Positions 9,156 to 17,687 of a stretch of DNA of 53,729 nucleotides are shown piece after piece. Every line of letters begins with the position of its first letter. Within the stretch, counting starts at the first letter, position 1. The stretch lies in contig NZ_JTHN01000009.1 in NCBI RefSeq assembly GCF_001399685.1, positions 1-53,729 on the forward strand. Reading direction: 5' to 3'. This stretch comes from Paenibacillus sp. A3. GTDB taxonomy: Bacteria > Bacillota > Bacilli > Paenibacillales > NBRC-103111. The notes beneath the pieces are model-generated. The model was not told where the DNA came from. It saw nothing but the letters and a program-made list of their open reading frames with translations, and made no database searches. Position numbers and translations under genes: made by a program.

Positions 9156-10007
9156 CTAATAATCCGATTGCTCACTTGACCCGCGGGATCGTTCATTTAG
9201 CTCAATGAGTTCAAGATTATTATTTTCCAGGAATGTATAGTGATTGTCATGTGCAAATATAATTTGTTCCATACGATCATGTTTATCGAACAAAAACATC
9301 TTCCAAGTTTTATCCTTTATATTACCTTCAACCATCCTGTTGTTTTTCATAAGAAAGGCTTTCAATTCATCGCTGATGGAGGTCATAGGGGCAGCTACTT
9401 TTTTTATGGATCCGTCTTCCATTTTTACACTTTGAATCATCATTGTCGGGTCCGTTCCGCTTCCCGTAAGGTCTTCTACAAAAACATCGAAACCGGCTGT
9501 ATTGTATTCCTCCAACAATGTACTCAAAAGAGCAGCTTCATTACTGTCGTTTCTGACACTGTTTATTAAACGGGCATATTTTTGATTTCCCGATTCGCTT
9601 GAGCGAATTGCCATAACATGAATACCGCTGGATGAATAGCCGAAATAAACAGGGGATTCCGAAGATAATTTGCCTTCCAGCTTTTTCTGGTTTTCGATCA
9701 CCCAATCTACATCCGAATCTTTTAAATAATCGCCGTAAACATTTAATATTCCATTCGCTTTATCTGCCGCCATGATCAATCTCCACTGATTATCCTTACT
9801 ATCCGCGTTCGTTTCCAATTCATGAACAAGCTCTTTATATTCTTGTAACAATTTTTTTGCAATCTCGTCATTTGAAAGCACATGTGTCCGTACCTGCTGC
9901 TCCACCTTCGGGGGTGACTCTTTCATTTCTTCATAAAACGTAGCTTTCGCCGCTTGATGCCAAGTTGCCAAGCAGACTAACAGCATGGCACAAATTTCTT
10001 TTATCAT
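9156..10007 (-). CDS. Secreted protein after VgrG-M15 toxin, probable immunity
   Basis: A 283-residue protein with a hydrophobic N-terminus (about residues 5-22) that looks like a Sec signal or membrane anchor. No clear lipobox is present. The rest is soluble and unrecognised. Phrases such as YGYLKDSDVDW are not seen; instead YGDYLKDSDVDWV and a middle segment with VFVEDLTGSG are visible. The start is supported by AAGGAG 9 bases upstream. It lies 28 bases after the stop of the VgrG-M15 peptidase, the usual place for the cognate immunity gene, and its predicted location outside the membrane matches where an M15 peptidase would act. The function is inferred from position. Confidence 0.65.
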   Translation of the reverse strand: MIKEICAMLLVCLATWHQAAKATFYEEMKESPPKVEQQVRTHVLSNDEIAKKLLQEYKELVHELETNADSKDNQWRLIMAADKANGILNVYGDYLKDSDVDWVIENQKKLEGKLSSESPVYFGYSSSGIHVMAIRSSESGNQKYARLINSVRNDSNEAALLSTLLEEYNTAGFDVFVEDLTGSGTDPTMMIQSVKMEDGSIKKVAAPMTSISDELKAFLMKNNRMVEGNIKDKTWKMFLFDKHDRMEQIIFAHDNHYTFLENNNLELIELNERSRGSSEQSDY

Positions 10008-10035
10008 CTTTAACTACTCCTTAATGAAGTATGGT

Positions 10036-12807
10036 TTATTGAGGGTAGCTGACATGAATATGATTATAATGGTCCAACATTTTGAAAATGTTATTTTCAG
10101 GGAATTCTTTATTTAATTTATTAATTATATCGGTATCGCTAAATATAATTCCACCGAATCCATGCTTGACCACCAGTCGAATTACTTGTTCTACTTCCAG
10201 CTTATCTTTGGAATTTTTTGGAAACATTCCTGTCGTCTTGTTTGCGTTAGGAGTATCAATGTCAAACCCGAAGCCCGTCCCGTGCCAGTTGTTATCATTG
10301 GGTCTAAACAAGCTTGTGATAGGCATTTTCTTTTTAAAAGCAAGCTTGTAATCCTTGGCAAGAGCAGCCATTCGGTCGTATGTGCCTTGACGGATATAGT
10401 ATGAATCCAGGATGGAATGTATTAATTCAATGTCGTCAAGATTTTGTTTTCTTATATCAATTAGATATTTTGCTGCTTCTGTCTTTGATAAATGATAAAA
10501 ACCCTTTCCTTTTTTACCCAAAATTAACGGTTTTTCATCCGTATATTTGTTGGAAATCGTTTCCGTGTTATTCCCCGTCCCTTTCGGCGGATTCGCCGGC
10601 TGCGCCGTATTCCCCGTACCTGGCTTCGCTGCAGGTACAGTTCCGCCCCCGCTCTTCTCCTGCGGCTTCGGCCAGGGCAGAATCCCGTGCGCCACCTGAT
10701 ATGCATAAGCTTCTAGCAGCTCCTTCGTATGAACCTTCCCGGCGAGGCCATACTTAACGGAAAAATCATACAGTGCATTGTTCAACGAGGAATCCCATTC
10801 ATCCTTCACATCCAGATTATATTTAAAATCGTTCGGGAATTTCTTGGCCAGCAGGTTCAAGCTCTCCCGCGCCGCGCGATGGCTAACCCCATATTTGGCC
10901 CTGATCTCGTCGGCGGATTTGGAGATTGATGCCGGGTCCTCCGTCGTTAGCTTGTTTTTGGCGTCCGCGTATCGCTGCGTTAATTCCTCCAGCCGGTTCG
11001 CATCCTTGTAAGACTCCGCAGAGCTGTTTCGGATCAAGGCAATCATCTGCACCTTGTCCCTGAGAGAATTGGCAGCTCCATGGTAATAATCCTGCTCCGC
11101 TTTATTACCCGCAGCATGCGCTTCATACCACTTCTCGGTATTCTCGTTCATCTGCTCCTGCGCCCACGGCGGCATCGCATGGATCTCGTCGATCTTGTCG
11201 CGGATCTTCTTCGCGTTCGCGGCCGCTGCCTTCATGCCCTTCTCGTCACCGGCCGCCTTAGCGCGGTAGTAATCGGCTTTGTACTTCAGCAGCAGCGGCT
11301 GCGCCCAGCCCGGGTAATTGCTGCCTCCGTTCATCTCCTGCTGCAGCGATGCATAAGCCGCAACCTCTCCGTCGGGAAGCGGCGTCGTCAGGACACGCGA
11401 GCCTTTGATATGATTTTCCCCGTCCAGACGAATATGGCTTGTCTTGGACGATACGCTGATTTCTCTCGCTGCCGCAATTTCAAGCTGCTTGCCGTGCATG
11501 ACCAGATCTTCGCCCGCTGCGAAGACCATGCTGCCTTTGCTGTACAATTCGACGCCCGTCTCTTCGTTCAGCTTGACGAAAAAATTGTCCCCCTTCGAGG
11601 TCATCGCCGTTTCTTTCGCGGCAAAACGCGCCTCCTTGCTTCCTCTGGTACGCAGCCGCTTCGTATGAGGATCGCTGATCTTGTCGCCGCCGCGGAGATG
11701 TTTTCTCAGAGAATGACTGACGACCGCGTCTTTTTCTTCACGGGATGGAAAATAGAGGTGAACCGTATCGCCAAGCTCAGGCATGCAGTGCCAGCCGACC
11801 CCGTTGTCGCTGGTATAGTACGTAGGATAAGGAAACCAGCAGGCGGTAGCTTTGTTCTGTTTTGGATCGATATTTAGATGTACCCGGACGGTTTCGTCCT
11901 TCACCTCGATCACTTTGCCCTCCAGAGAGGTTCCGGATAAATGCGGGTTGAAAGCACGGCTTCGCTTCATGCCGGATTCCGGGACTAATACATAATCGTA
12001 CTTCAACACTTGACGCTTGATGATCGCAGTAGCCCGCTCGATTACCAAAGCCTTATTTCGGAACAGAACAACGTCCCCGATTTCGAAATATTGATCCGAT
12101 TCCACTTCGTAATACAGGAATTCCCGTTCGTTCGCATCTCCCCAGTAGGCGTTCGCCATCGCTTTGCCCGATTCCGCGGCATGTCTTCCCGTTAAATAAT
12201 TGCTTCCCTTTAAAGTGCCTTTGAGTTCCCCGCGCAAAATGCCGAACCAGAACCTGGGTTTGTCCGAGGTGACGTCCGCCACCAAACCCGTGTAAAACCG
12301 GGAAGCCATTCTCCCCAAAAACTGCCAATCCGTTTCACGATACTGCAGCGTAAATTCGTCCAAGGTCCGGCTGCCCGCGGCCAAGTCGATAAAATCTGAT
12401 TGCGCATACTCCCCGATCACTTCGCGAATCATTTCCGTGTAAGTCATATCCTGGTTTTGGAAAGAGCGGCTCCGGATAGCTTTGTCCATTTGATAGGAGT
12501 GGGACAACCCTTTCACAATCATATGATAATTACCGCTGCTGAACCGGATTTCAAGCTCGGTTACCGTTCCTTTGAACAGACAGCGGACTTCTTTCTCTCC
12601 GTCCATCTGAAACACTTCGATATGCTCTCTGTACTGAGCCAGATCCGGATATTTCTTTTGATGGTCGTCCGATACGACAGCTTTGAGATACACTTCTCCG
12701 TGGCCGCCGACCTTCTTGACGAGCTTAAAATCCAGCAGCGCAACAATATCGTAAGGCGCCGTTATTTTCAAATCGTCGTACGTCACGGCGCTCATCTGCA
12801 TAACCAA
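10036..12807 (-). CDS. VgrG spike fused to PxWA linker and M15 peptidase toxin
   Basis: A 923-residue evolved VgrG. Residues 1-475 are VgrG-like (TDWQFLGRMASRFYTGL near 160-180, WHCMPELGDTV, a C-terminal beta needle). Residues about 490-735 carry the helical module with YPGWAQPLLLKYK and MPPWAQEQM, ending in HGILPWPKP. A Pro/Gly/Thr linker follows (about 740-775). The last 150 residues resemble M15 (VanY-type) peptidases: HGTGFGFD near 841 gives the HxxxxxxD zinc pattern and HIHVS near 915 gives the HxH pattern. Expected action is zinc-dependent cleavage of D-Ala or L-Ala/D-Glu bonds in peptidoglycan stems. The TTG start at 12807 has GGGGG 7 bases upstream; an ATG two codons later is possible. 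A DUF4280 tip gene precedes it. Confidence 0.87.
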   Translation of the reverse strand: MVMQMSAVTYDDLKITAPYDIVALLDFKLVKKVGGHGEVYLKAVVSDDHQKKYPDLAQYREHIEVFQMDGEKEVRCLFKGTVTELEIRFSSGNYHMIVKGLSHSYQMDKAIRSRSFQNQDMTYTEMIREVIGEYAQSDFIDLAAGSRTLDEFTLQYRETDWQFLGRMASRFYTGLVADVTSDKPRFWFGILRGELKGTLKGSNYLTGRHAAESGKAMANAYWGDANEREFLYYEVESDQYFEIGDVVLFRNKALVIERATAIIKRQVLKYDYVLVPESGMKRSRAFNPHLSGTSLEGKVIEVKDETVRVHLNIDPKQNKATACWFPYPTYYTSDNGVGWHCMPELGDTVHLYFPSREEKDAVVSHSLRKHLRGGDKISDPHTKRLRTRGSKEARFAAKETAMTSKGDNFFVKLNEETGVELYSKGSMVFAAGEDLVMHGKQLEIAAAREISVSSKTSHIRLDGENHIKGSRVLTTPLPDGEVAAYASLQQEMNGGSNYPGWAQPLLLKYKADYYRAKAAGDEKGMKAAAANAKKIRDKIDEIHAMPPWAQEQMNENTEKWYEAHAAGNKAEQDYYHGAANSLRDKVQMIALIRNSSAESYKDANRLEELTQRYADAKNKLTTEDPASISKSADEIRAKYGVSHRAARESLNLLAKKFPNDFKYNLDVKDEWDSSLNNALYDFSVKYGLAGKVHTKELLEAYAYQVAHGILPWPKPQEKSGGGTVPAAKPGTGNTAQPANPPKGTGNNTETISNKYTDEKPLILGKKGKGFYHLSKTEAAKYLIDIRKQNLDDIELIHSILDSYYIRQGTYDRMAALAKDYKLAFKKKMPITSLFRPNDNNWHGTGFGFDIDTPNANKTTGMFPKNSKDKLEVEQVIRLVVKHGFGGIIFSDTDIINKLNKEFPENNIFKMLDHYNHIHVSYPQ

Positions 12808-12839
12808 GCGAATGCCCCCTTTCGATTCTCCTCAAAAGC

Positions 12840-13214
12840 CTATTGTCCATCGTTCACAATTGTAATTTTTCCGCACCACATGCAGAGATTGGTAGAACAG
12901 TTCAAAAGCGCAGGGGAATGATCTACCAGCACATCCGTTTTTCCATCCAGCCAAGGCATCGTAATGACCGGTTTGCACGGCGTTTTTTTGAGCTGTCCTT
13001 GATTGGCGGCTGTCGCGGAAGCGACTTCGGGATTGGACAGACTGCTGCACAAGCCAAAAGCAGGGATGTTGATCTCAGGCTTGAAATCCTGCACATTTCC
13101 CTGCAGCTTATCGCTGATCGCTATTTTTCGTCCCGCTGGCGTTTTAAAATACGCATTCGTGCTGCCATAGCTGCATTTAAGGGAAGCGCCTTCCACCACA
13201 TAACTTGAACTCAT
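12840..13214 (-). CDS. DUF4280 PAAR-like spike tip protein
   Basis: A 124-residue protein with the Cys-rich pattern of DUF4280: VVEGASLKCSYGS, FGLCSS, KKTPCKP, a proline/methionine turn IPMP-like segment (VITMPWLDGK) and a final SCL-like CxxC (CMWCG). DUF4280 proteins are predicted to cap VgrG needles like PAAR proteins. The start is behind GAGGAGG at 8 bases. It is sandwiched between the small conserved gene at 13217-13744 (gap of 2 bases) and the VgrG-M15 gene, which supports a role as tip of that spike. The same domain is fused to a toxin at 20193-22109. Confidence 0.85.
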   Translation of the reverse strand: MSSSYVVEGASLKCSYGSTNAYFKTPAGRKIAISDKLQGNVQDFKPEINIPAFGLCSSLSNPEVASATAANQGQLKKTPCKPVITMPWLDGKTDVLVDHSPALLNCSTNLCMWCGKITIVNDGQ

Positions 13215-13216
13215 AT

Positions 13217-13744
13217 TTAAAACCTCCTCACGTCGATTGTTTTCAACCGTATTCCTTTCGGATTGTACCTGAGGATGCTTTCCGCCACATCCACATCGAC
13301 TACGATGAAATCTGCCATGCTATCGGAGATTTTGAATATTTTGTAATGCCCGACTTTCCTCGGATTAAGAACAGGCGTTTTGAGTGAACCATTCTTATGC
13401 CATTCGCTTTCCTCCGACAGACACGCAAGCGTATCCGGCACCGCTATCCAATAGAGCGTCTGCTTCATTTGCTTGATATCCGCAAGAACGACAAGCTTAT
13501 AATAAATATGAGGCTGATACCGATCAAAAATCGTCTTCAAGGAGTCGGATAGAAGCGGAATCGGCCTTTCGATGAAATCGATATATTCGCCTTTCCCTTG
13601 GGTATAAAACTGCAAAATCGTATGCTCCAGCTGCGCGCGGCTCTCTTCGTTCCGCAGCATACGTTGGTCCACACTTTTGGCTATTCCGGCCGGCTCTTCG
13701 TAATCTACGATTCGTTCGTCTTGAGATACGATATAATATTCCAT
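13217..13744 (-). CDS. Conserved module gene B, candidate adaptor
   Basis: A 175-residue soluble protein of unrecognised function. It is clearly paralogous to 26572-27096: both begin MEYY, share FIERP/YIERP followed by LxSxxLK, SEWHKNG or TEWHKNG, and a C-terminal DxAES block. The layout faintly recalls DUF1629/Imm11-type proteins, but I am not confident. Each copy stands directly in front of a spike unit and behind its partner gene A, which suggests a loading chaperone or adaptor rather than immunity to one toxin. Start supported by AGGGG upstream. Confidence 0.68.
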   Translation of the reverse strand: MEYYIVSQDERIVDYEEPAGIAKSVDQRMLRNEESRAQLEHTILQFYTQGKGEYIDFIERPIPLLSDSLKTIFDRYQPHIYYKLVVLADIKQMKQTLYWIAVPDTLACLSEESEWHKNGSLKTPVLNPRKVGHYKIFKISDSMADFIVVDVDVAESILRYNPKGIRLKTIDVRRF

Positions 13745-13762
13745 GCTAAAATTCGCCCCTGC

Positions 13763-14374
13763 TCATGAAAAGAGACTTCCTTCCTGTACGGAATCGTCCT
13801 TGTATACAACCTCACTAATGCCCTTATGCTCCCCGACCCGTACTTCCAGATCCGGTTCACGGACGATTTCATCGAACTCTTTCAGTTGAATTGCATCAGC
13901 CATCGCCTGTTTGACCAATACGACAATCGATTGATTAAAGGCAGCGGCCGCCTCCAGCTTGATTCGTTCAATATCTGGCTTGATAATTTTGCCCATGTAC
14001 TTTTTTCCGAGCTGCTCCAGTTCGTCTTCCAGCGCGTCCAAATATTTAAAGGCCCATCCCGAATCGTACGTTCCTCGGCACGGATATGTATCGAAATACC
14101 AGTCCTTGTCGAACGCCTCAACAACATGCTCGTGCTTTCTTTCTAATAAATATGTGCGCCTCATAGAATAATTGATATACCCGATCCTTGCTTTTTGTCC
14201 CGCGGATTGCATTTCTTTAACATTCAGACAAATACGGCGAAAAGACTCGATAAAATCCTTCGCCAGCTCGTCTTTGCGGGAACGGTATTCTTCCTCCGCT
14301 TTTTCGATGTACTCCTTCTGCTTATCCTTGACGTAAGTTTCCAAAAAATGCTTCAAGGCCTCTTGTCTGGTCAT
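13763..14374 (-). CDS. Conserved module gene A, candidate adaptor
   Basis: A 203-residue, mostly helical, charged protein. It is paralogous to 27123-27758: both start with M-x-RQEALxHF-x-TYVK, share QSAGxK or QSAGEK then IGYI-x-YSMRRT, a Trp/Asp/Cys motif around residue 105 (WYFDTYPC, WFFDQDPC) and PDxERIKL. No catalytic motif or signal peptide is seen. It is the first gene of the left payload island and pairs with gene B (18-base gap). A role as chaperone or adaptor that loads spike or cargo is an inference from repeated linkage. Confidence 0.68.
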   Translation of the reverse strand: MTRQEALKHFLETYVKDKQKEYIEKAEEEYRSRKDELAKDFIESFRRICLNVKEMQSAGQKARIGYINYSMRRTYLLERKHEHVVEAFDKDWYFDTYPCRGTYDSGWAFKYLDALEDELEQLGKKYMGKIIKPDIERIKLEAAAAFNQSIVVLVKQAMADAIQLKEFDEIVREPDLEVRVGEHKGISEVVYKDDSVQEGSLFS

Positions 14375-14375
14375 A

Positions 14376-14453
14376 TCAAGTACCTTTCCACTTCAAGTTT
14401 GGCTCTGCTGCTCTAAAAGCAGCATAGAATGTATGTTCTTTCCATTTTATCAT
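14376..14453 (-). pseudogene. Remnant of a MKWKEPTF-type toxin start
   Basis: A 25-codon frame beginning MIKWKEHTF, very close to the MKWKEPTF start shared by the toxins at 5069-6364 and 17688-19031, then diverging and stopping. It abuts the start of 13763-14374. It looks like a recombination scar or decayed toxin head at the boundary of the two islands. The rest of the interval 14375-14732 holds a terminator (14533-14570) and otherwise nothing I can identify. Confidence 0.45.
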
Positions 14454-14532
14454 GATCCCGGTTTCCGGTTCTGTATGGTTTGACCCATTATTTGAAAAAG
14501 CTGCTGTTGGTGTAAGATCTTGTGGATTTAAA

Positions 14533-14570
14533 AAGCACCTGAAATCACCGCCAGGTGGTTTCAAGTGCTT
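14533..14570 (-). terminator. Rho-independent terminator ending the right payload island
   Basis: A 17-base-pair stem with one A/C mismatch and one G-U pair, a four-base loop, and a TTTTT tract on the minus strand (forward AAAAA-like run at 14530-14534). It lies after the last gene of the right island (14733-15860) and before the left island. Confidence 0.75.
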
Positions 14571-14732
14571 GCATTCTTTACCATGCAGGATTAACAACTG
14601 CACATATCATCGCGCTTCGTGGCGCTAAGAAGCGTCCCCTTTCACTTGCATTTACAAGGGTACAAGATTCAAACCATCCAATATAAAATCTGCTGCTATG
14701 CATTCTCCAAACACCTTGTCGTCCATCTTCGG

Positions 14733-15860
14733 TTAGTTAGCTTGATACTGTTCTTCTGATTCTTTTATCAATGTATTCTTATTCTTCCAGACAAGTTTTT
14801 GTATAACCCCGGAATTTGCACTTTCTTTTTGCCAATTTTGCAAATAACCATCATGCACTTCAAAATACGAAAGCATCTCATCACATTTTACTTTAACAAA
14901 ATTCTTTGCAGAATCATCCCAGACATATAGTGCATAACGATTATTCATAGTACCTTCTTCTTCCAAAAATTGAATATCTGCATAACCATCCATGTTGACA
15001 TCCAAAAATTTAATAGTATCTTCTTTAGAACCTGATGCATCGGTGGATAATGTCAGCAGGTTTTCGCCTTTCTCGTTTTTGAGCGTAAAATTGCTTATAT
15101 ATTCTTTATTATCGTAACTTAATTCAGCAGAATATTTTGTTCCACCATTACCTTGAACGATATCATATTTAGCCTTTTCGAATTTGTTTTTATTATAATA
15201 AATAGTTTGATTAACATTGGTTGTAAAAGAGTTCGCGCATTCTATTTTTAGTTTATTCACCATATAATTCGCTGTAGGATTATTTTTGAATAGATAAACT
15301 TTTAAAATGCTATAATCAGATTCAACTAAATAGCAAGCATCCCTATAGCAAACTACATAATTCGTCAGCCCACCTCCTGTTACACTATATAAACTAATTA
15401 TTCCAGAATCATCGGTTACATTATTATAAATCCTTATTTTCTCATAATTAGGAGACATATCACTTAAATAGGATACGATGTTTTCCGTATTGAGGAAATC
15501 TTGTTTTTTTATTGCCCGAATTGTAATGGTCATATGAGTTTTTGGCTGAACTTTTCCTTTATCGATTTCAAGAATAAAAGTTTCATTATCATCACTGCTT
15601 GTATCAGAGACTATATGGTATTCATCAAAATTAATCGAAAGTTTACCGTATTGTATTTGCTTCTGGGTTTCATCTTTATATGTTTTAACATAATTGGATG
15701 GACTGCTAGATGGACTATTAGATGGACTGCTTGTTAGACTACTTGTTGGGCTGCTGATGAGACTATTGGTAGGATCCGGTTGCCTATTTGTTGCTACATT
15801 ATTGCAACCAACTAATATGAGTACAGCTAAAATAATTACACCAGATGCTAATCTTTTCAT
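14733..15860 (-). CDS. Lipoprotein with SSP linker and XAC2610-like calcium loop
   Basis: A 375-residue lipoprotein (lipobox LVGC near residue 19) behind AGAAAGG. A low-complexity linker of Ser/Pro/Thr repeats (SSPT, SSPS) spans about residues 33-57. The C-terminal part holds DVNMDGYAD, a DxNxDGxxD loop followed by Tyr/Trp-rich strands (YALYVWDD), like XAC2610-type lysozyme inhibitors and like the lipoprotein at 4400-5062. It is strongly AT-rich compared with the structural genes. It is the last gene of the island that carries the transglycosylase-like toxin at 17688-19031, so inhibition of a glycan-cleaving enzyme is plausible. The partner is not certain because two other genes intervene. 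Confidence 0.72.
   Translation of the reverse strand: MKRLASGVIILAVLILVGCNNVATNRQPDPTNSLISSPTSSLTSSPSNSPSSSPSNYVKTYKDETQKQIQYGKLSINFDEYHIVSDTSSDDNETFILEIDKGKVQPKTHMTITIRAIKKQDFLNTENIVSYLSDMSPNYEKIRIYNNVTDDSGIISLYSVTGGGLTNYVVCYRDACYLVESDYSILKVYLFKNNPTANYMVNKLKIECANSFTTNVNQTIYYNKNKFEKAKYDIVQGNGGTKYSAELSYDNKEYISNFTLKNEKGENLLTLSTDASGSKEDTIKFLDVNMDGYADIQFLEEEGTMNNRYALYVWDDSAKNFVKVKCDEMLSYFEVHDGYLQNWQKESANSGVIQKLVWKNKNTLIKESEEQYQAN
15697..15770 (-). repeat. 12-base tandem repeat encoding the Ser/Pro linker
   Basis: About six degenerate copies of a 12-base unit (forward GATGGACTGCTA-like) inside the lipoprotein gene 14733-15860. The unit is a multiple of three, so copy changes would alter linker length without breaking the frame. 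Confidence 0.6.
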
Positions 15861-15876
15861 ATTTTATAATCCTTTC

Positions 15877-16809
15877 TCACTGAGTAATATTAATTACTAG
15901 TGTTAGTGCTGCTAAAAGCAATTTCACCGAAAGGTTAGTAGTCATATCCCTACTCGCCATTCCGTGTCTAAATTCCAAGGCATTATCAAATTTAAATTCT
16001 ATAAATTCCTTTCCAGACGCATCGATATAAGCCCATTTTTTTACCAATATTAACAACCGCAACTCCCTCATAAAAGCTATCGACATAATCGTATTAGTGT
16101 CTATAACCAAGTTGCCCAACTGTTAATTGCACCCCATTTTCCTCCGATTGATACAGTAGCTAGCCCTCTGAAAATGTAGATATACGGTCAAATTGAAGTG
16201 GGCTAACTTGCTTCCCTTCTATATTTACTAACGTCCATTTTAACTTTTGATTATTGTCTAGCTTTTTATCGTATTGTACAACTGCTAATCCCTCAGGGAA
16301 GTTATAGGCATTTCTAAACTGTGGCGAAATAACGTCAGCACCGGATTCATCAATAAAACCATATTTCTTATGTGTACCAACAAGAGCCCTACCTTCGGAA
16401 AAATTATGTGCACTATCAAATTTAGCTTCAACAACCATACTTCCTTTTACATCAATAAACCCGTATTTCCCATTTTTTTAATTAGAGCTCTGCTCTCTTT
16501 ATATTCTTGCGCTTCTTCAAAATTAGGTTTAATAATTAGCTGACCTGAACGATCAATATAACCATATTTCCCATCTTGCTTTATAGGGTATAGAACAGTC
16601 TCTTTTTCGGTTTCATTTGTTGTATTTATAGTGGTGGTTGTGTCCTGTCCCCTTGCAGATGGTGAAGGATCTTGATTCAAAACTTTATTTTCTCCCTGCT
16701 TATTTAATAAAAAAATAACTACAAATATAATTATTATGCTCAAGCTAAAACCTGCTATCTTTTTCAAAAAGTACACCCAATCTCTTTTAATTGATTGTAC
16801 AAAGAACAC
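15877..16809 (-). pseudogene. Decayed WG-repeat membrane protein
   Basis: Fragments in several frames together encode an N-terminal membrane helix (SIIIIFVVIFLL), a Thr/Ser linker and WG-type repeats (KYGYIDRSGQLIIKPNF, KYGFIDESGADVISPQF, KWAYIDASGKEF). I count at least five single-base shifts: one A missing in an A run near 16478, one G near 16158, single bases near 16120 and 16085, and one extra A near 16045. Flanking genes are intact, so clustered decay is likelier than uniform sequencing error, although most shifts are at homopolymers. Extracytoplasmic WG-repeat proteins are plausible binders; its place between an immunity-like lipoprotein and the XAC2610-like lipoprotein suggests a former immunity gene. 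Confidence 0.75.
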
Positions 16810-16965
16810 AAATTGTACTTAATTTTTGCTTCTTACTATTCGATACATCTATATACCGGAAACCTTTCGCAAACTTTTAACCTGTGGGTCTGCAATATTA
16901 AAAGCATACTGATTTTTAATATTACCTGTTTTGGCAACCCGAAATTGTCATATCTCGTTGTATCG

Positions 16966-17661
16966 CTATTGGAACTCCATAATTGCTCGTAATTTATACT
17001 CATTATCGATTTTTTCAAAGATAACCCAACGGCCAGTAAAGCTATAATACGGCTCCGGAGATACATTACTTTTTGTAAAAACGAAAATGTTATCTTTCAA
17101 CTGAAAGACTTGCGGTATATATTCGTTATTCATCAAAACCATTTTTTCACATAATTTAATGATGTCATCCAATTTACTTTGAATAAGATTTTCATCATTT
17201 ATATGCCAGTCTACATTGAATGATAAATTTTTAAGCCATTCGTTGGAATGTACTGGCATGTTTTCTAATTCTGCATTACTAGCAACCATAGGTGATACGC
17301 CAATTCCTGTCTTCGTAGAATTAGCTAATACTAGATCATCTCGAATTTCATTACCATAAAGATGCAGTACAACATTTGGGTCTCTTCCATCTTCAAAGTA
17401 AGTTATCGAATATACCCCATGTTGATCAAGCATGCCCTTGAATCCTTTGGAATCCACTTTTACTATGTTGTCTTCAAGCTGTAGCATAAAATTTCTTATA
17501 GCTTGATCTTGGTTTTTTTGATGATCCATAGCGACTTCTGATTTTGTAGGATTTTCGTTTACCTGGTTATGAGTCACTTTAGTATCTGCGTTTTCGCAAG
17601 CGCTAAGTAGAAAATTCAAAATAATAATCAGGGATAGTATTTTTATTGTCCTGTTTATCAC
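16966..17661 (-). CDS. Lipoprotein after transglycosylase-like toxin, probable immunity
   Basis: A lipoprotein of 231 residues. The GTG at 17661 is chosen over 17676 because GAGGT lies 8 bases before it and because it yields a standard signal peptide with lipobox LSAC. The body is AT-rich, acidic and unrecognised. It begins 26 bases after the stop of the toxin gene 17688-19031, which is the main reason to regard it as the cognate immunity protein. Confidence 0.7.
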   Translation of the reverse strand: MINRTIKILSLIIILNFLLSACENADTKVTHNQVNENPTKSEVAMDHQKNQDQAIRNFMLQLEDNIVKVDSKGFKGMLDQHGVYSITYFEDGRDPNVVLHLYGNEIRDDLVLANSTKTGIGVSPMVASNAELENMPVHSNEWLKNLSFNVDWHINDENLIQSKLDDIIKLCEKMVLMNNEYIPQVFQLKDNIFVFTKSNVSPEPYYSFTGRWVIFEKIDNEYKLRAIMEFQ

Positions 17662-17687
17662 GTATAGATACCTCACTATAAGATTTT

